Part shown: positions 51,152-62,123 of the stretch, one piece after another | Position numbering within the stretch: position 1 is the first letter of the stretch | Layout of the letters: each line of letters opens with the position of its first letter | Source of the DNA: Pseudomonas hunanensis | GTDB lineage: Bacteria > Pseudomonadota > Gammaproteobacteria > Pseudomonadales > Pseudomonadaceae | Assembly (NCBI RefSeq): GCF_013393325.1 | Contig: NZ_QJRC01000095.1 | Location: 372,001 to 436,000 of the forward strand | Reading direction: 5' to 3' | Length of the DNA stretch: 64,000 nt | Notes under the pieces: model-generated | What the model saw: the letters and a program-made list of their open reading frames with translations, nothing else | Told to the model about the DNA's origin: nothing | The model's database searches: none | Position numbers and translations under genes: made by a program

Positions 51152-51826
51152 TCAGGAACGGAACAAACGGGTGTATTGGGTTTCGTGACGCGATGAAGCA
51201 ATGGCCAGCAGTGGCAGGCCACCGCCGAGCTGGTCGTCGCCCAGGCCCAGTGCCTGGTCGAGCGCAGCGGGCAATTCGTTGCCGAGGTCGCGCAGCAAGG
51301 TCTGGGCAGCCTGCTGGCCGAACGGTACCAGCTTGACCCCGGCCATGACCGCGCCCTCCAGCCAGGCAAAACCATGGCCCAATGCCAATTGGCGCAGCGG
51401 GATGGCCCAGTGCGCGGCCAGCCAGGCCATGCCGCCCAGCTGGCTTAACTCAAGGCTGGCGCGCCAGGCCGGTGCCTGGCCCAATTGCCAGCCGTCGAGC
51501 AACCGCGCCAATGCCGCACCGCGCTGCTGTTCTTCCAGCCGCAGCTCGGCCGTTTCACGGTTGGCCAGCAAGAACCGGCTCCAATGGCCGAACGCTGCGG
51601 CATCTTCGGCCTGGCATGCGTGGTACAAGCGCGCCAGAACCGGCCAGTCGAGGCAAGCCAGGGTGTCGTGAACCTGCTCGCGTTGCCAGGCAACGAAGCC
51701 GTCCACGCCACGCACCCAGCCGGCCTCGACCGCCCACTCCAGGCCTTGCGAGTAGGTGAAGCCGCCCACCGGCAAGCCGGGGCTGGCCAGCTGCAGCAGG
51801 CGCAGCAACGCCAGGTCGCTGTTCAT
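51152..51826 (-). CDS. ureF: Urease accessory protein UreF
   Basis: A 224-residue all-helical accessory protein that bridges UreD and UreG during nickel insertion. The hallmark SPGLPVGGFTYSQGLEWAVEAGWV sits at the start; the helices end with the ALGLGDDQLGGGLPLLAIASSRHETQYTRLF tail. The ATG (MNSDLALLRLL) overlaps the ureJ stop by one base (ATGA-type), and the frame open upstream overlaps ureJ and is not used. Confidence 0.95.
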   Translation of the reverse strand: MNSDLALLRLLQLASPGLPVGGFTYSQGLEWAVEAGWVRGVDGFVAWQREQVHDTLACLDWPVLARLYHACQAEDAAAFGHWSRFLLANRETAELRLEEQQRGAALARLLDGWQLGQAPAWRASLELSQLGGMAWLAAHWAIPLRQLALGHGFAWLEGAVMAGVKLVPFGQQAAQTLLRDLGNELPAALDQALGLGDDQLGGGLPLLAIASSRHETQYTRLFRS

Positions 51827-52371
51827 CAACCGGCCAGTACCAACGCGGCGCCGGCCAGCAGGCCACCGCCAAAAGCCTTTTGCAGGCCGCTGTGGCGGCG
51901 CAGCAGGCAACCGACCGCGAAGCCGGCCGCCAGCAGCAGACCGCTGACGGTGACGAAGCCAGCACTGAACTGCCAGAACGCGCTTGGCGTGGCTTCTACA
52001 CCGTGGGCCCAGCCATGGAACAAGGCAAACACCGGCATGGCCATTGCCAGCAGCAACTGGCGGCTCGGCAGCAGCACCGCCCCGGCAGCCACCAGCAGCG
52101 ACGCGGCAATCAGGGCTTCCATGCCCAGCACATCGCCGAACAGGTGCCCGCACACAGCGCCTGCGAACATTGCAGCCAGCGTAGCCAGGGGCAACGTCAG
52201 GCTGCGCCGAGTCAACGCGGCAAGCACCCCAGTGCCCAGCAGCATCAGCAAGTGATCGAGCCCGGTAAGCGGGTGCAACAGGCCGTCCTGCAGCGGGTTG
52301 CTGTCATGACCAGGGTGGGCAAAGGCTGGCAGCGCCAGCATCAGCAGAAACAGGGCGAAAGTCTTTTTCAT
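51826..52371 (-). CDS. ureJ: HupE/UreJ family nickel transporter
   Basis: A 181-residue membrane protein with a signal-like N-terminus ending AFA, then HPGHDSNPLQDGLLHPLTGLDHLLMLLGTGVLA, which carries the HPxxGxDHxL nickel-binding signature, and about five further helices (FALFHGWAHGVEA being conserved). It supplies nickel for urease. Located between ureE and ureF, as in several pseudomonads. Confidence 0.94.
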   Translation of the reverse strand: MKKTFALFLLMLALPAFAHPGHDSNPLQDGLLHPLTGLDHLLMLLGTGVLAALTRRSLTLPLATLAAMFAGAVCGHLFGDVLGMEALIAASLLVAAGAVLLPSRQLLLAMAMPVFALFHGWAHGVEATPSAFWQFSAGFVTVSGLLLAAGFAVGCLLRRHSGLQKAFGGGLLAGAALVLAG

Positions 52372-52389
52372 CGGTTGCTCCAGGGCAGT

Positions 52390-52887
52390 TCAGGAATGGG
52401 CAGGCAGGCGTACGAACGGGTGATCGTGGCCATGAGCATGGCTGTGGCCATGGGGTGCACTTTGGTAAGCGCCCGCTTCCGGCTCGAACGGGGCCTGTTC
52501 GGCCTCGACCGTCAGGCCCAGGCCACGCAGCATGTCGTCCAGCACATGGTCGTGTTGAAAGCGCAGCAGGCCGGGTTCGATCTGCAGCGGCACATGGCGG
52601 TTGCCCAGATGGTAGGCGGCGCGGGCCAACAAGTGCGGGTCGGCGCAGCGCACCGTGGACACTGCCTCGGGCGCCGCCAACACGCGGATCAGGTGGGTGC
52701 CATCGGCATCGGCCAGCAGTTCACCGCCGCGCAACAGGTGGCCGCGTTCGAGCATCAAGCCGGCCTCGCGGCCATCGTCCAGGGTTAACCGCAAACGACT
52801 CTTGATGCGACTGTCCACATCGAGGGTGACGGTGCCACTCACAGCAAGCGTGCCGGGGTCGCTGATACGGCGGGTCAAGACAATCAT
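52390..52887 (-). CDS. ureE: Urease metallochaperone UreE
   Basis: A 165-residue nickel chaperone: a beta-rich peptide-binding half (LDVDSRIKSRLRLTLDDGREAGLML), a metal-binding domain with LGNRHVPLQIE, and a His-rich C-terminal tail (APHGHSHAHGHDHPF) that binds extra nickel. The start is MIVLTRRI; the longer frame upstream overlaps ureC. Acts with UreG on UreC. Confidence 0.95.
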   Translation of the reverse strand: MIVLTRRISDPGTLAVSGTVTLDVDSRIKSRLRLTLDDGREAGLMLERGHLLRGGELLADADGTHLIRVLAAPEAVSTVRCADPHLLARAAYHLGNRHVPLQIEPGLLRFQHDHVLDDMLRGLGLTVEAEQAPFEPEAGAYQSAPHGHSHAHGHDHPFVRLPAHS

Positions 52888-52897
52888 CGGTGCTCCT

Positions 52898-54597
<1,700 letters not shown>

Positions 54598-54601
<4 letters not shown>

Positions 54602-54915
54602 GCCCTGCCCTCCAGTGCGCCCATCACCTTGCCCTGAAAGCCGTACACCTCACGTTTTCCGGCATAGGCCACCAGTTGCACGGTGCGTGCCTGGCCCGGC
54701 TCGAAGCGCACGGCCGTGCCGGCCGGTATATCCAGGCGAAAGCCCAAGGTTGGCGCACGGTCGAACACCAGCGCCTCGTTGACTTCAAAGAAGTGGTAGT
54801 GCGAGCCGACCTGCACCGGTCGGTCACCATGGTTGGCCACCGTTGCACTGACCGTTTCACGGCCACTGTTCAACTCGATGTCGCCTGCGGCGACCTGGAC
54901 TTCACCTGGGATCAT
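54598..54915 (-). CDS. ureB: Urease beta subunit
   Basis: A 105-residue beta subunit starting MIPGEVQVAAGDIELN, with HYHFFEVNEALVFDR and VRFEPGQARTVQLVAYAGKREVYGF. GAGG five bases before the ATG at 54915 decides the start; a longer frame to 54951 would overlap ureA and shows no conservation. Overlaps ureC by four bases. Confidence 0.96.
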
Positions 54916-54934
54916 GCTGCCCTCATTGGTAGTT

Positions 54935-55237
54935 TCAGACGATGGGGTCATGTACGGTCACTAGTTTGGTGCCATCCGGGAAGGTCGCTTCGACCTGCAC
55001 GTCGTGGAGCATTTCGGCGATACCGGGCATCACCTGCTCACGGGTCAGCACCTCGCGCCCCAGGCTCATCAGCTCGGCGACCGTCCGGCCATCGCGGGCA
55101 CCTTCGAGCACAGCGGCACTGATCAGCGCCACCGCTTCCGGGTAGTTGAGCTTCAGGCCACGGGCCAGGCGACGCTCGGCCAGCAGCGCGGCAGTGAACA
55201 GCAGCAGTTTGTCTTTCTCTCTCGGGGTAAGCTCCAT
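54935..55237 (-). CDS. ureA: Urease gamma subunit
   Basis: A 100-residue gamma subunit: MELTPREKDKLLLFTAALLAERRLARGLKLNYPEAVALISAA and the end VEATFPDGTKLVTVHDPIV are characteristic. Full length. It follows ureD by nine bases and precedes ureB by 19. Confidence 0.97.
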   Translation of the reverse strand: MELTPREKDKLLLFTAALLAERRLARGLKLNYPEAVALISAAVLEGARDGRTVAELMSLGREVLTREQVMPGIAEMLHDVQVEATFPDGTKLVTVHDPIV

Positions 55238-55246
55238 GGGGCTCTC

Positions 55247-56080
55247 TCAGGTGGCCCAGATACGCGGTGGGCAGGCTGGCAGGCCGAGGATGGCCGGGCG
55301 CAGTACATGCCACAGGCGTTGCAGGGTGCGTTGCAGGTGTTGGTTGTCGTGGTCGAGCAGGCGGATCACCAGCAGCGACCCGAGCAGGGTCGCGCCAGCC
55401 GGGTTGCCCAGTTCGTCGAGCAATGAGCGGACCTGCTCCAGCACGGCCTGATCGGCCGGTGCGGCACAGAAGGTGGCAAGCAGCGGATGCCCGCCAAGCT
55501 TGTCCAGATGCCCGCCGGCGATACGCAGGCGCTCATGCAGGCCAACCTCGTCGGGCAGTTCGATGTGCAACAGGCTGTCCAGGGTGCCGTGGTCGAAACG
55601 CTCGTGCATGACCGGGCGGCCCAGGCACAGGGTTTCCCAGGCCAGCAGGCGGGCGCCCGGCTCAAGGCTGAAACGGCTGGCAAGGCTGGCGCGGGCGCCC
55701 GAGAAGAAGATGCTGTCCTGCGGCAACCACTCCAGGGTGCTGCCAGCGGCCAGGTGAAAGCGTTGGGTCAGCCGCGCGGTCGGGCCGATGCTGCGGTAGA
55801 ACTTGCTGGCGCCGGGCATGGTCAGCAGCGCGTGGCTGCCCGGCTCCAGGTGAATGTTCAGCTCCAGGCGGTCGCCGGCGACGATGCCTCCCGGTGGGTG
55901 CAATACATAGACATGGCACGGCGAACCTTCGGGATAGAAAGGCCGCTGCACCAAAAGAGGTCCGAAATGTTTCCACGCACCAAGGCGGGTCACGTCGCCA
56001 CGCTGGACAAAGCGCAGTTGCAAGTGAGCGCTCCAGCCCGCATCGCCTTGTTGTTGTTCGATCTGCTCCGCGAGCGACAT
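55247..56080 (-). CDS. ureD: Urease accessory protein UreD
   Basis: A 277-residue scaffold that binds apo-urease and UreFG during nickel insertion. Recognised by LRFVQRGDVTRLGAWKHFGPLLVQRPFYPEG, YVLHPPGGIVAGDRL and LTMPGASKFYRS. First gene of the urease operon; no urea transporter genes lie upstream. Confidence 0.95.
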   Translation of the reverse strand: MSLAEQIEQQQGDAGWSAHLQLRFVQRGDVTRLGAWKHFGPLLVQRPFYPEGSPCHVYVLHPPGGIVAGDRLELNIHLEPGSHALLTMPGASKFYRSIGPTARLTQRFHLAAGSTLEWLPQDSIFFSGARASLASRFSLEPGARLLAWETLCLGRPVMHERFDHGTLDSLLHIELPDEVGLHERLRIAGGHLDKLGGHPLLATFCAAPADQAVLEQVRSLLDELGNPAGATLLGSLLVIRLLDHDNQHLQRTLQRLWHVLRPAILGLPACPPRIWAT

Positions 56081-56353
56081 CCTGCGGCCCCTGAAATACG
56101 TGGCCTGCTGGCCGTTTAGAGGGTACGGCGCGGGCGGCTGCTAGCGCGCACGGCCTGACCACTCGATCAAATTCGCAGGCTGGATATAGCAGGTTGCGGG
56201 CCAACTTCGCAGGTGAACGATGATGAAACTTTTGCCGCGACCGCTCTGGCATCGGGCATACAGGAGATGGCGCACAAAGCGGGGGCGCGCTTGGGCCCTG
56301 TTTCGGTGCTATACGTGCAGATGGGGCTGCTCTGCAGCCCAAACAATCAAAGC
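56081..56353. other. Gap between ureD and the recombinase gene
   Basis: About 270 bases that should hold the urease promoter. No tRNA, direct repeat or terminator was found that would mark an attachment site for the neighbouring recombinase. Confidence 0.45.
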
Positions 56354-57268
56354 TCAGTAGTCGAAGCGGTCCACCGCACGCCGGCGCTCGTTGTCATCAC
56401 GCCGGTCATAGATGGCCGTGGTCTGGATATTGGCATGGTGCGCCAGCTTCTGCGCGATCGACAGGTCGTGCTCTTCGATCACACGGGTAATGAACGCCCG
56501 GCGGAAGTCGTGCGGCATGATCTTCACCCCCACCTGCGCGCCGCGCTGGCGGGCGATGTAGTAGATCGCATGCTTGGTGATTCGCGCTCGGGTGATGTGG
56601 CTGCCACGACGGATGCGGTTGAACAGGAACGGGTCATCTTCCGCCCCGGCAGGCAGGTCCTGGCGGCGCAGGTCAAGCCAGGCTTGCAACTTCTCGAACG
56701 CCCACGGCGGTGCGTACTTGACCAACTGGTGGTTGCCCTTGCCCACCACCTGCAAGCTGCGCGCTTGGAAGTCGACCTGGTCGAGGTCGATGTCGACCGA
56801 CTCCGACTTGCGCATGCCTGTGCCGTACAGCAAGGCAATGATCGCCGCGTCACGCACCCCCTGTGGCCTGGGGTCGGCCGCGCACACGTCCATCAACTCG
56901 CGAATCAGGCTGCGCCGCAGGTTGCGCCCTGGCGGCAGGCGGGTGCCCGTGGCCGGTTTGACCTCGCGAATGCGCAACAGCAGCTCATGGTCGATCAGGC
57001 CTTGGCGCCAGGCCTCGTTCATCACCCCGCGAATCGCGTTGACATACAGCGATGAGCTGTTGGGCGCGTAACCGTCGGCCCGCAGCGCCGCCACCAGCGC
57101 GATCACATGGCCGGGCTCGAGCCGATGCCAGGGCACATCGACGATATTGCAGTCGACAAAGCCGAGCCGATCGGCGGCGTCCTGAAGGATGTAGCGCATG
57201 GTTTGCTGGCTGGATGGGGCCAGGCGGGCCATGTACTGCAGCAGCGGATTTTTCGAGAGGTCGGACAA
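56354..57268 (-). CDS. Tyrosine recombinase / phage-type integrase
   Basis: About 304 residues from a TTG start (TTG-TCC-GAC, with AGGA seven to eight bases before it); no ATG fits better. The catalytic residues are complete: Arg153 (GTGMRKSE), Lys in VGKGNHQ, His253-x-x-Arg256 (MPHDFRRAF), His277/278 (LAHHAN) and Tyr287 (IYDRRD). It has a SAM-like N-terminal core-binding domain. It lies alone, without excisionase, phage genes or visible att sites, so it may be a chromosomal solitary recombinase. Confidence 0.88.
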   Translation of the reverse strand: MSDLSKNPLLQYMARLAPSSQQTMRYILQDAADRLGFVDCNIVDVPWHRLEPGHVIALVAALRADGYAPNSSSLYVNAIRGVMNEAWRQGLIDHELLLRIREVKPATGTRLPPGRNLRRSLIRELMDVCAADPRPQGVRDAAIIALLYGTGMRKSESVDIDLDQVDFQARSLQVVGKGNHQLVKYAPPWAFEKLQAWLDLRRQDLPAGAEDDPFLFNRIRRGSHITRARITKHAIYYIARQRGAQVGVKIMPHDFRRAFITRVIEEHDLSIAQKLAHHANIQTTAIYDRRDDNERRRAVDRFDY

Positions 57269-57482
57269 AGCGTGAATCCTGTAGCGAAGCGTCAGCCGGG
57301 AGCAAACCGGCAAACCCTGACGCAAGTCAAAACGACATACAAGCAAGTCCCAATGACCGCGAAACGCGCATGTCATTCGGACCCTGAGCAGTGCCATCAC
57401 CTTGATATTCAAGGGCTTTGCAATTGGCACGGATCGTGATCTTACCCCAATTGAAGCCTACTGAACGAACCAAGGACCGCCC

Positions 57483-58664
57483 ATGCTCGTGCAACCGATC
57501 GCTTCACGCCCACGCCAGGCCGTCTGGGGCCTGGGTTTTCGCCCGTTCTTCCTGGGGGGCAGTTTATTTGCGCTGGTCGCCTTGTTGTTGTGGGTCGGTG
57601 TACTGACCGGGGCGCTGGCCCCTGCCCCGCCGGGCGGCATGCTCGCCTGGCACCGCCACGAAATGCTTTACGGCTTCGCCGCTGCCGTTATCGCGGGTTT
57701 CCTGCTGACCGCCGTGCAGAACTGGAGTGGCATCCCTGGCTTGAGCGGGCGGGCGCTGCAGGGTGTGTTCCTGCTTTGGCTGCTGGGCCGGGCAAGTTGG
57801 TTCCTGCCGTTACCGGGTGGCTTGCTGGTGCTGATCGAAGGCAGCTTCCTTCCGCTGGTGGCGCTTAGCCTGGCGCGACCGATCGTGCAACGGCGCCTGC
57901 GCAACAATTACCCGATCGTCGGCCTGGTAATGTTGATCGCCGCCTGCCAGTGGCTAACCTTGGCCGGCTGGCTGCGCCAGGACGAACTGTGGCAACGTCG
58001 GGGCGTGTTTGCCGGGTTGTGGCTGGTGGCGGCGATGATGACCGTGCTCGGCGGCCGGGTCATTCCGTTCTTTACCCGCCGAGGCCTGGGCAACATGAGC
58101 GCGGCCCCTGCCCGCCCATGGCTGGACCGGGCCTGCTTGTTGTTCAGCGTGGCCGTACCTTTGGCGTTTGTCAGTGGCCTTGCCGATACACCGCGTGCCA
58201 GCCTGGCGGTGCTGTTCTTTGCACTGTTCACGCTGCACTCGGCCCGCCTGGTGCTGTGGCACGACCGTGGCCTGTGGCACGTACCGCTGCTGTGGTCGCT
58301 GCACCTGGCCTACGCCTGGATCGCCCTCGCCTGCCTGGGAATGGCACTGTGGCACGCCGGGGTGGCACTGAACCCTAGCCTGGTGACCCATGCCCTGACG
58401 GTCGGGGCCATGACCGGGCTGATCCTGGCCATGATGGCGCGGGTCAGCCTGGGCCACACCGGCAGGCCATTGCAGGTGCCAACCAGCATGGTTTGGGCTT
58501 TTGCCCTGATGCAACTGGCGACCTTGGCGCGGGTGGTTCTGCCGCTGTTCTCATCGCTGGGGGTTAGCCTTTCGGCACTGTGCTGGTGCCTGGCACTGCT
58601 GCTATTCCTGCGCCATTATCTCCCCATCCTGTTGCAGCCGAGGACAGACGGCATGCCGGGCTAA
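57483..58664 (+). CDS. nnrS: NnrS family haem-copper membrane protein
   Basis: A 393-residue membrane protein with about 12 hydrophobic segments and conserved His residues (LAWHRHEMLYGFAAAVIAGFLLTAVQNW; LVTHALTVGAMTGLILAMMARVSLGHTGRPL). NnrS proteins bind haem and copper and relieve nitrosative stress during denitrification-type metabolism. No denitrification genes or clear NO-responsive site were seen here. The gene begins just after the recombinase's divergent promoter region. Confidence 0.93.
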   Translation: MLVQPIASRPRQAVWGLGFRPFFLGGSLFALVALLLWVGVLTGALAPAPPGGMLAWHRHEMLYGFAAAVIAGFLLTAVQNWSGIPGLSGRALQGVFLLWLLGRASWFLPLPGGLLVLIEGSFLPLVALSLARPIVQRRLRNNYPIVGLVMLIAACQWLTLAGWLRQDELWQRRGVFAGLWLVAAMMTVLGGRVIPFFTRRGLGNMSAAPARPWLDRACLLFSVAVPLAFVSGLADTPRASLAVLFFALFTLHSARLVLWHDRGLWHVPLLWSLHLAYAWIALACLGMALWHAGVALNPSLVTHALTVGAMTGLILAMMARVSLGHTGRPLQVPTSMVWAFALMQLATLARVVLPLFSSLGVSLSALCWCLALLLFLRHYLPILLQPRTDGMPG

Positions 58665-58695
58665 CGGGCTCGCCGAAATGGGCCAGTCGTTAACG

Positions 58696-59727
58696 TCAAT
58701 CGCTTGTAGCCGCGTAGATGAATTCACCTACCTTCTCACCAAGCACTTCCCTCTCGAGGCCGCCAACAGCCCCTTCAGCTCCGACCCGTAGAATCCCACA
58801 CACTGGAACGCTGATGCCGCCAGCCCCAACCGCAAAAGCCGCGCATAACGTACCGGCGGCCAATCCAGCGCCAGTGGAAACGAGCGCACTTAACCCAAGG
58901 CTTCCGGCAAAACTAACTGCCTCTGTCATTCGGGTCTTTTTGCACACCTGCGTCTCACCGGCCCGGCAAACCTTCTGAATGTTCATGCAAGACGAAGTAC
59001 CTCCGAGCCCAATTGCAGCATGCCCACCCTCTTTAAGGTACTTACCGAGCCGCGCCACCTTATCCAAATGCGTCGCATACCCCGCAATCTGCCCCGGGCC
59101 TCCCGCTTTCGACCAATGGTGCACCAGGCACTTGGTCGAAATATTCAAACGATTCTTCAGCCGTTCATAGCGCCCCAGATTCAACTGCTTGTTAAGGAAT
59201 GCCGCCTTCAGCTGACCATCCAGCTGCTGCAGTAACTGCCGGCGTTCGGCAAAGAAAGCCGGGCTGTAGTTGATGTGCAATTGCTCGATACCCATCAATG
59301 TATGACTGACCCGCTCCAAGCCTTGATCCAGCTTGCCCCTCCCCACGCCCATGGACAGGCTGGCGTTGCCGAGCAAACCGGCGATATCGGCCTGGTGCTG
59401 CATCATGAAGTCCGCTTCAGCGAAATCGAGCACCTTCAGCGCGCACCGCGCGTGCTGTGCAGCTGCCATCAGTTCTCGCTCCTCGCGCGCGCAGGCATGT
59501 TCGTTGTCAGGGTCACCCATGACGAAGATTTCACCTGCCTTGAACCCTTGTTCGAACGTCGGGTTGAGCCGCTGTAACAGGGAAATCGGCAACGTGGCAG
59601 CGTGCTCGGCCAGTTGCAGCAGCACCTGGGGGAACGACATGCGTCGAGGAACCACGTAAAAGCCAGGCTCCAGCGTACCAGGCAATGCGTCGACTGCCTG
59701 ACCTTGTCCTTCCAGATTGGCTCGCAT
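58696..59727 (-). CDS. LysM-like and glycine-zipper protein of unknown function
   Basis: A 343-residue protein, no signal peptide. Residues about 20-72 (GFYVVPRRMSFPQVLLQLAE...ISLLQRLNPTFEQGFKAGEIFVMGDP) resemble a LysM-like fold; the middle is helical. The segment LVHHWSKAGGPGQIAGYATHLDKVARLGKYLKEGGH is followed by a Cys pair and a long Gly/Ala-rich hydrophobic region, residues about 269-322 (VSFAGSLGLSALVSTGAG...GAGGISVPVCG), which could insert in membranes. It may be a membrane-active effector; no immunity gene or secretion genes are adjacent. GC content is visibly lower than around it. GGGAG precedes the ATG. Confidence 0.7.
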   Translation of the reverse strand: MRANLEGQGQAVDALPGTLEPGFYVVPRRMSFPQVLLQLAEHAATLPISLLQRLNPTFEQGFKAGEIFVMGDPDNEHACAREERELMAAAQHARCALKVLDFAEADFMMQHQADIAGLLGNASLSMGVGRGKLDQGLERVSHTLMGIEQLHINYSPAFFAERRQLLQQLDGQLKAAFLNKQLNLGRYERLKNRLNISTKCLVHHWSKAGGPGQIAGYATHLDKVARLGKYLKEGGHAAIGLGGTSSCMNIQKVCRAGETQVCKKTRMTEAVSFAGSLGLSALVSTGAGLAAGTLCAAFAVGAGGISVPVCGILRVGAEGAVGGLEREVLGEKVGEFIYAATSD

Positions 59728-59861
59728 AAACAAACTCCCTGTGCATGGTCCAGGTTGGAAAACCTAACATCAGCAAGGGAGTTGTAATCGTCACCCGTTG
59801 AAATTCAGATACGTCCTACAAGTCAGTCGAATTGCGAGTGATCGCCCAAGGCAAGAAACCG

Positions 59862-62123
59862 CTAGACGATAGCCGCCGGCCACCACCCAGGGAACATCTG
59901 CTGAACCCTGGGCTCAGCGAAACGTTCGTCAATAAGCACCAACACCCCGCGGTCCTGGTCGCCACGGATAACCCGGCCAGCCGCCTGGATCACCTTGCGC
60001 ACGCCCGGGTAGAGATAGGCATAGTCGAACCCCGCGCCAAACTGCCGCCCAAGGCGCTGCTTGAACTGTTCGTTGACCGGGTTGACCTGGGGCAACCCCA
60101 AGGTGGCGACAAACGCGCCGATCAACCGCGTGCCTGGCAAGTCCACCCCTTCGCCGAAAGCACCGCCCAATACGGCGAAGCCCACACCTCGGCCATCGGT
60201 GACAAAGCGATCGAGGAATGCCTGGCGGGCCGCCTCGTCCATGCCCGGTTCCTGAGCCCACAGTGGAATCTGGCCATGCTGCTCGGCCAACAGCCGGGCC
60301 ACCTGTTGCAGGTACTCGAAACTGCTGAAGAACGCCAGGTAGTTGCCCGGCATGCGCTCATACTGTCGGGCAATCAGCTCGACGATAGGTGCCAGGGAGG
60401 CTTGGCGCTGCTGGTAGCGGGTGGACACCTGGCTGGCAATGCGTACTTCCAGCTGTTCGGCACGAAACGGCGCGGACACTTCGAGCCAGGCGGTGTCAGC
60501 GGGCATCCCTAGCAGGTCGCTGTAGAAGTGCCGTGGGCTCAACGTGGCGGAAAACAGCGTCACACTGCGCGCCGCCTGCATACGTGGGGCCAGCAGGCGC
60601 GCCGGGGTGACGTTGCGCAGGCACAGTGTGGCCAGCCGCCCTTTGCGCGTGCCCTGGCGCTGGCTGATGTCGAACAGGAAGTGCTCATCGAACAGTTCGG
60701 CAACCCGGCTGAACTGCAAGGCCTGATAGAAGAACTGCAATACCTGCGGGTCCACGTGTGCCGGCGCTTGGTTCATTTGCTCCTGAATCAGCCCGATGCA
60801 CTGCTGCAAAGCACGCAACAGCCCGTCGGGCAGCGACTCGCTGGCGTGGTACGGCGCACGCTGCTCTTTATACAGCGCGTTCCAGTACCGGTTTAGGCGG
60901 TCCAGCGCACTGACCAGCCCGGGCGGTTTGCTCTGGCGCAAGGCCAGCAGTTGCCCTTGGTCAAGGCTGGCGCTGTACATGCCGCGCCCACGCTCGACCA
61001 GGTTGTGCGCTTCGTCCACCAGCACCGCTACGCGCCACTGGTTGAGCTGGGTCAGCCCAAACAGCAAGGCATGCGCGTCGAAGTAGTAGTTGTAGTCGGC
61101 AACCAGCACGTCGGCCCAGCGCGCCATCTCCTGGCCCAGGTAGTACGGGCATACCTGGTGTGCCAACGCCACTTCGCGCAGGTTGGCGCGGTCGAGCAAC
61201 GGCTGTGCGGCCGCAGCCTCGCGTGCTGCCGCCAAACGGTCGTAGAAACCCGCAGCCAATGGGCAGGATTCGCCATGGCAAGCCTTGTCCGGGTACTCAC
61301 AGGCTTTGTCGCGGGCGATCAACTCCAGTGTGCGCAAGGCAGGTTGCGGCGTGGCATCGGTGATCTGACGGATGGCGTCCAGGGCCAACGCCCGGCCTGG
61401 GGTCTTGGCGGTGAGGAAGAACAGTTTGTCCAGCTGTTGCGGCACCATTGCCTTCAGTAGCGGGAACAAGGTGCCTAGGGTCTTGCCAATGCCAGTGCTG
61501 GCCTGGGCCATCAGGCAACGGCCGGTGCTCACCGCCTTGTACAAGGTTTCAGCCAGCTGCCGTTGGCCCTGGCGGAATTGTGGATAGGGGAAGCTCAGTG
61601 CCTGCAGGCCTTGATCACGATCACCCAGGCGTCGATGCTGATAGTGGGCCCAGCCGAGAAAGCGCTGGCATTGGATTTCGAAGAACTCCCGCAACTCGGC
61701 AGCCGTGTAGTGCTCGCTGAACAACGTTTGGCCATCGCTGTCCACGTCCAGGTACACCAGCGCCACCTCGATGCTCGGCAGTTGGCGTGCCTGGCACATC
61801 AGCCAGCCATAGACCTTGGCCTGTGCCCAGTGCAACTGGCGGTGATTGGCCGGCTGACGCGCCAGGTCGCCTCGGTGCGTCTTGATCTCTTCCAGGCGAT
61901 TGCTGCCAGGGTCATAACCGTCTGCGCGGCCCCGCACCTTGAGGGTTTCGAATTGGCCTTCGAGGGTGATTTCGGACTCGTAGCCCGCAGCTCGCCGGGC
62001 CACTACCCGCTGATGCCCTTCAATGCCTTCCTGGGCGGTGGGCGACGGCGTGAAACGCAGGTCCAGGTCACCGACCTTGGCGCTGAACTCGCACAAGGCA
62101 CGCACTGCCACGCTGTAGCTCAA
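59862..62123 (-). CDS. Rad3/DinG-type ATP-dependent DNA helicase
   Basis: About 753 residues; superfamily 2 iron-sulfur-type helicase. An N-terminal PD-(D/E)xK-like region (YDPGSNRLEEIKTHRGDLA) precedes Walker A in MAQASTGIGKTLGTLFPLL, four Fe-S cysteines around ELIARDKACEYPDKACHGESCPLAAG, DEAH in VLVDEAHNLVERGRG, and the late helicase motifs VGFAVLGGAFGEGVDLPG and QAAGRVIRGDQDRGV. The TTG start overlaps the nuclease stop (TTGA), with GGAG nine bases before it; the upstream ATG at 62150 is less likely. Acts with the upstream FAN1-type nuclease. Confidence 0.87.
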   Translation of the reverse strand: MSYSVAVRALCEFSAKVGDLDLRFTPSPTAQEGIEGHQRVVARRAAGYESEITLEGQFETLKVRGRADGYDPGSNRLEEIKTHRGDLARQPANHRQLHWAQAKVYGWLMCQARQLPSIEVALVYLDVDSDGQTLFSEHYTAAELREFFEIQCQRFLGWAHYQHRRLGDRDQGLQALSFPYPQFRQGQRQLAETLYKAVSTGRCLMAQASTGIGKTLGTLFPLLKAMVPQQLDKLFFLTAKTPGRALALDAIRQITDATPQPALRTLELIARDKACEYPDKACHGESCPLAAGFYDRLAAAREAAAAQPLLDRANLREVALAHQVCPYYLGQEMARWADVLVADYNYYFDAHALLFGLTQLNQWRVAVLVDEAHNLVERGRGMYSASLDQGQLLALRQSKPPGLVSALDRLNRYWNALYKEQRAPYHASESLPDGLLRALQQCIGLIQEQMNQAPAHVDPQVLQFFYQALQFSRVAELFDEHFLFDISQRQGTRKGRLATLCLRNVTPARLLAPRMQAARSVTLFSATLSPRHFYSDLLGMPADTAWLEVSAPFRAEQLEVRIASQVSTRYQQRQASLAPIVELIARQYERMPGNYLAFFSSFEYLQQVARLLAEQHGQIPLWAQEPGMDEAARQAFLDRFVTDGRGVGFAVLGGAFGEGVDLPGTRLIGAFVATLGLPQVNPVNEQFKQRLGRQFGAGFDYAYLYPGVRKVIQAAGRVIRGDQDRGVLVLIDERFAEPRVQQMFPGWWPAAIV

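Noticed and set aside
57401..57413. CTTGA-TAT-TCAAG palindrome before nnrS as an ANR/DNR site
   Set aside because: The half-site spacing does not fit TTGAT-N4-ATCAA, so it is probably chance.
56081..57482. tRNA or att site next to the recombinase
   Set aside because: No tRNA-like cloverleaf or repeated core was found around it.
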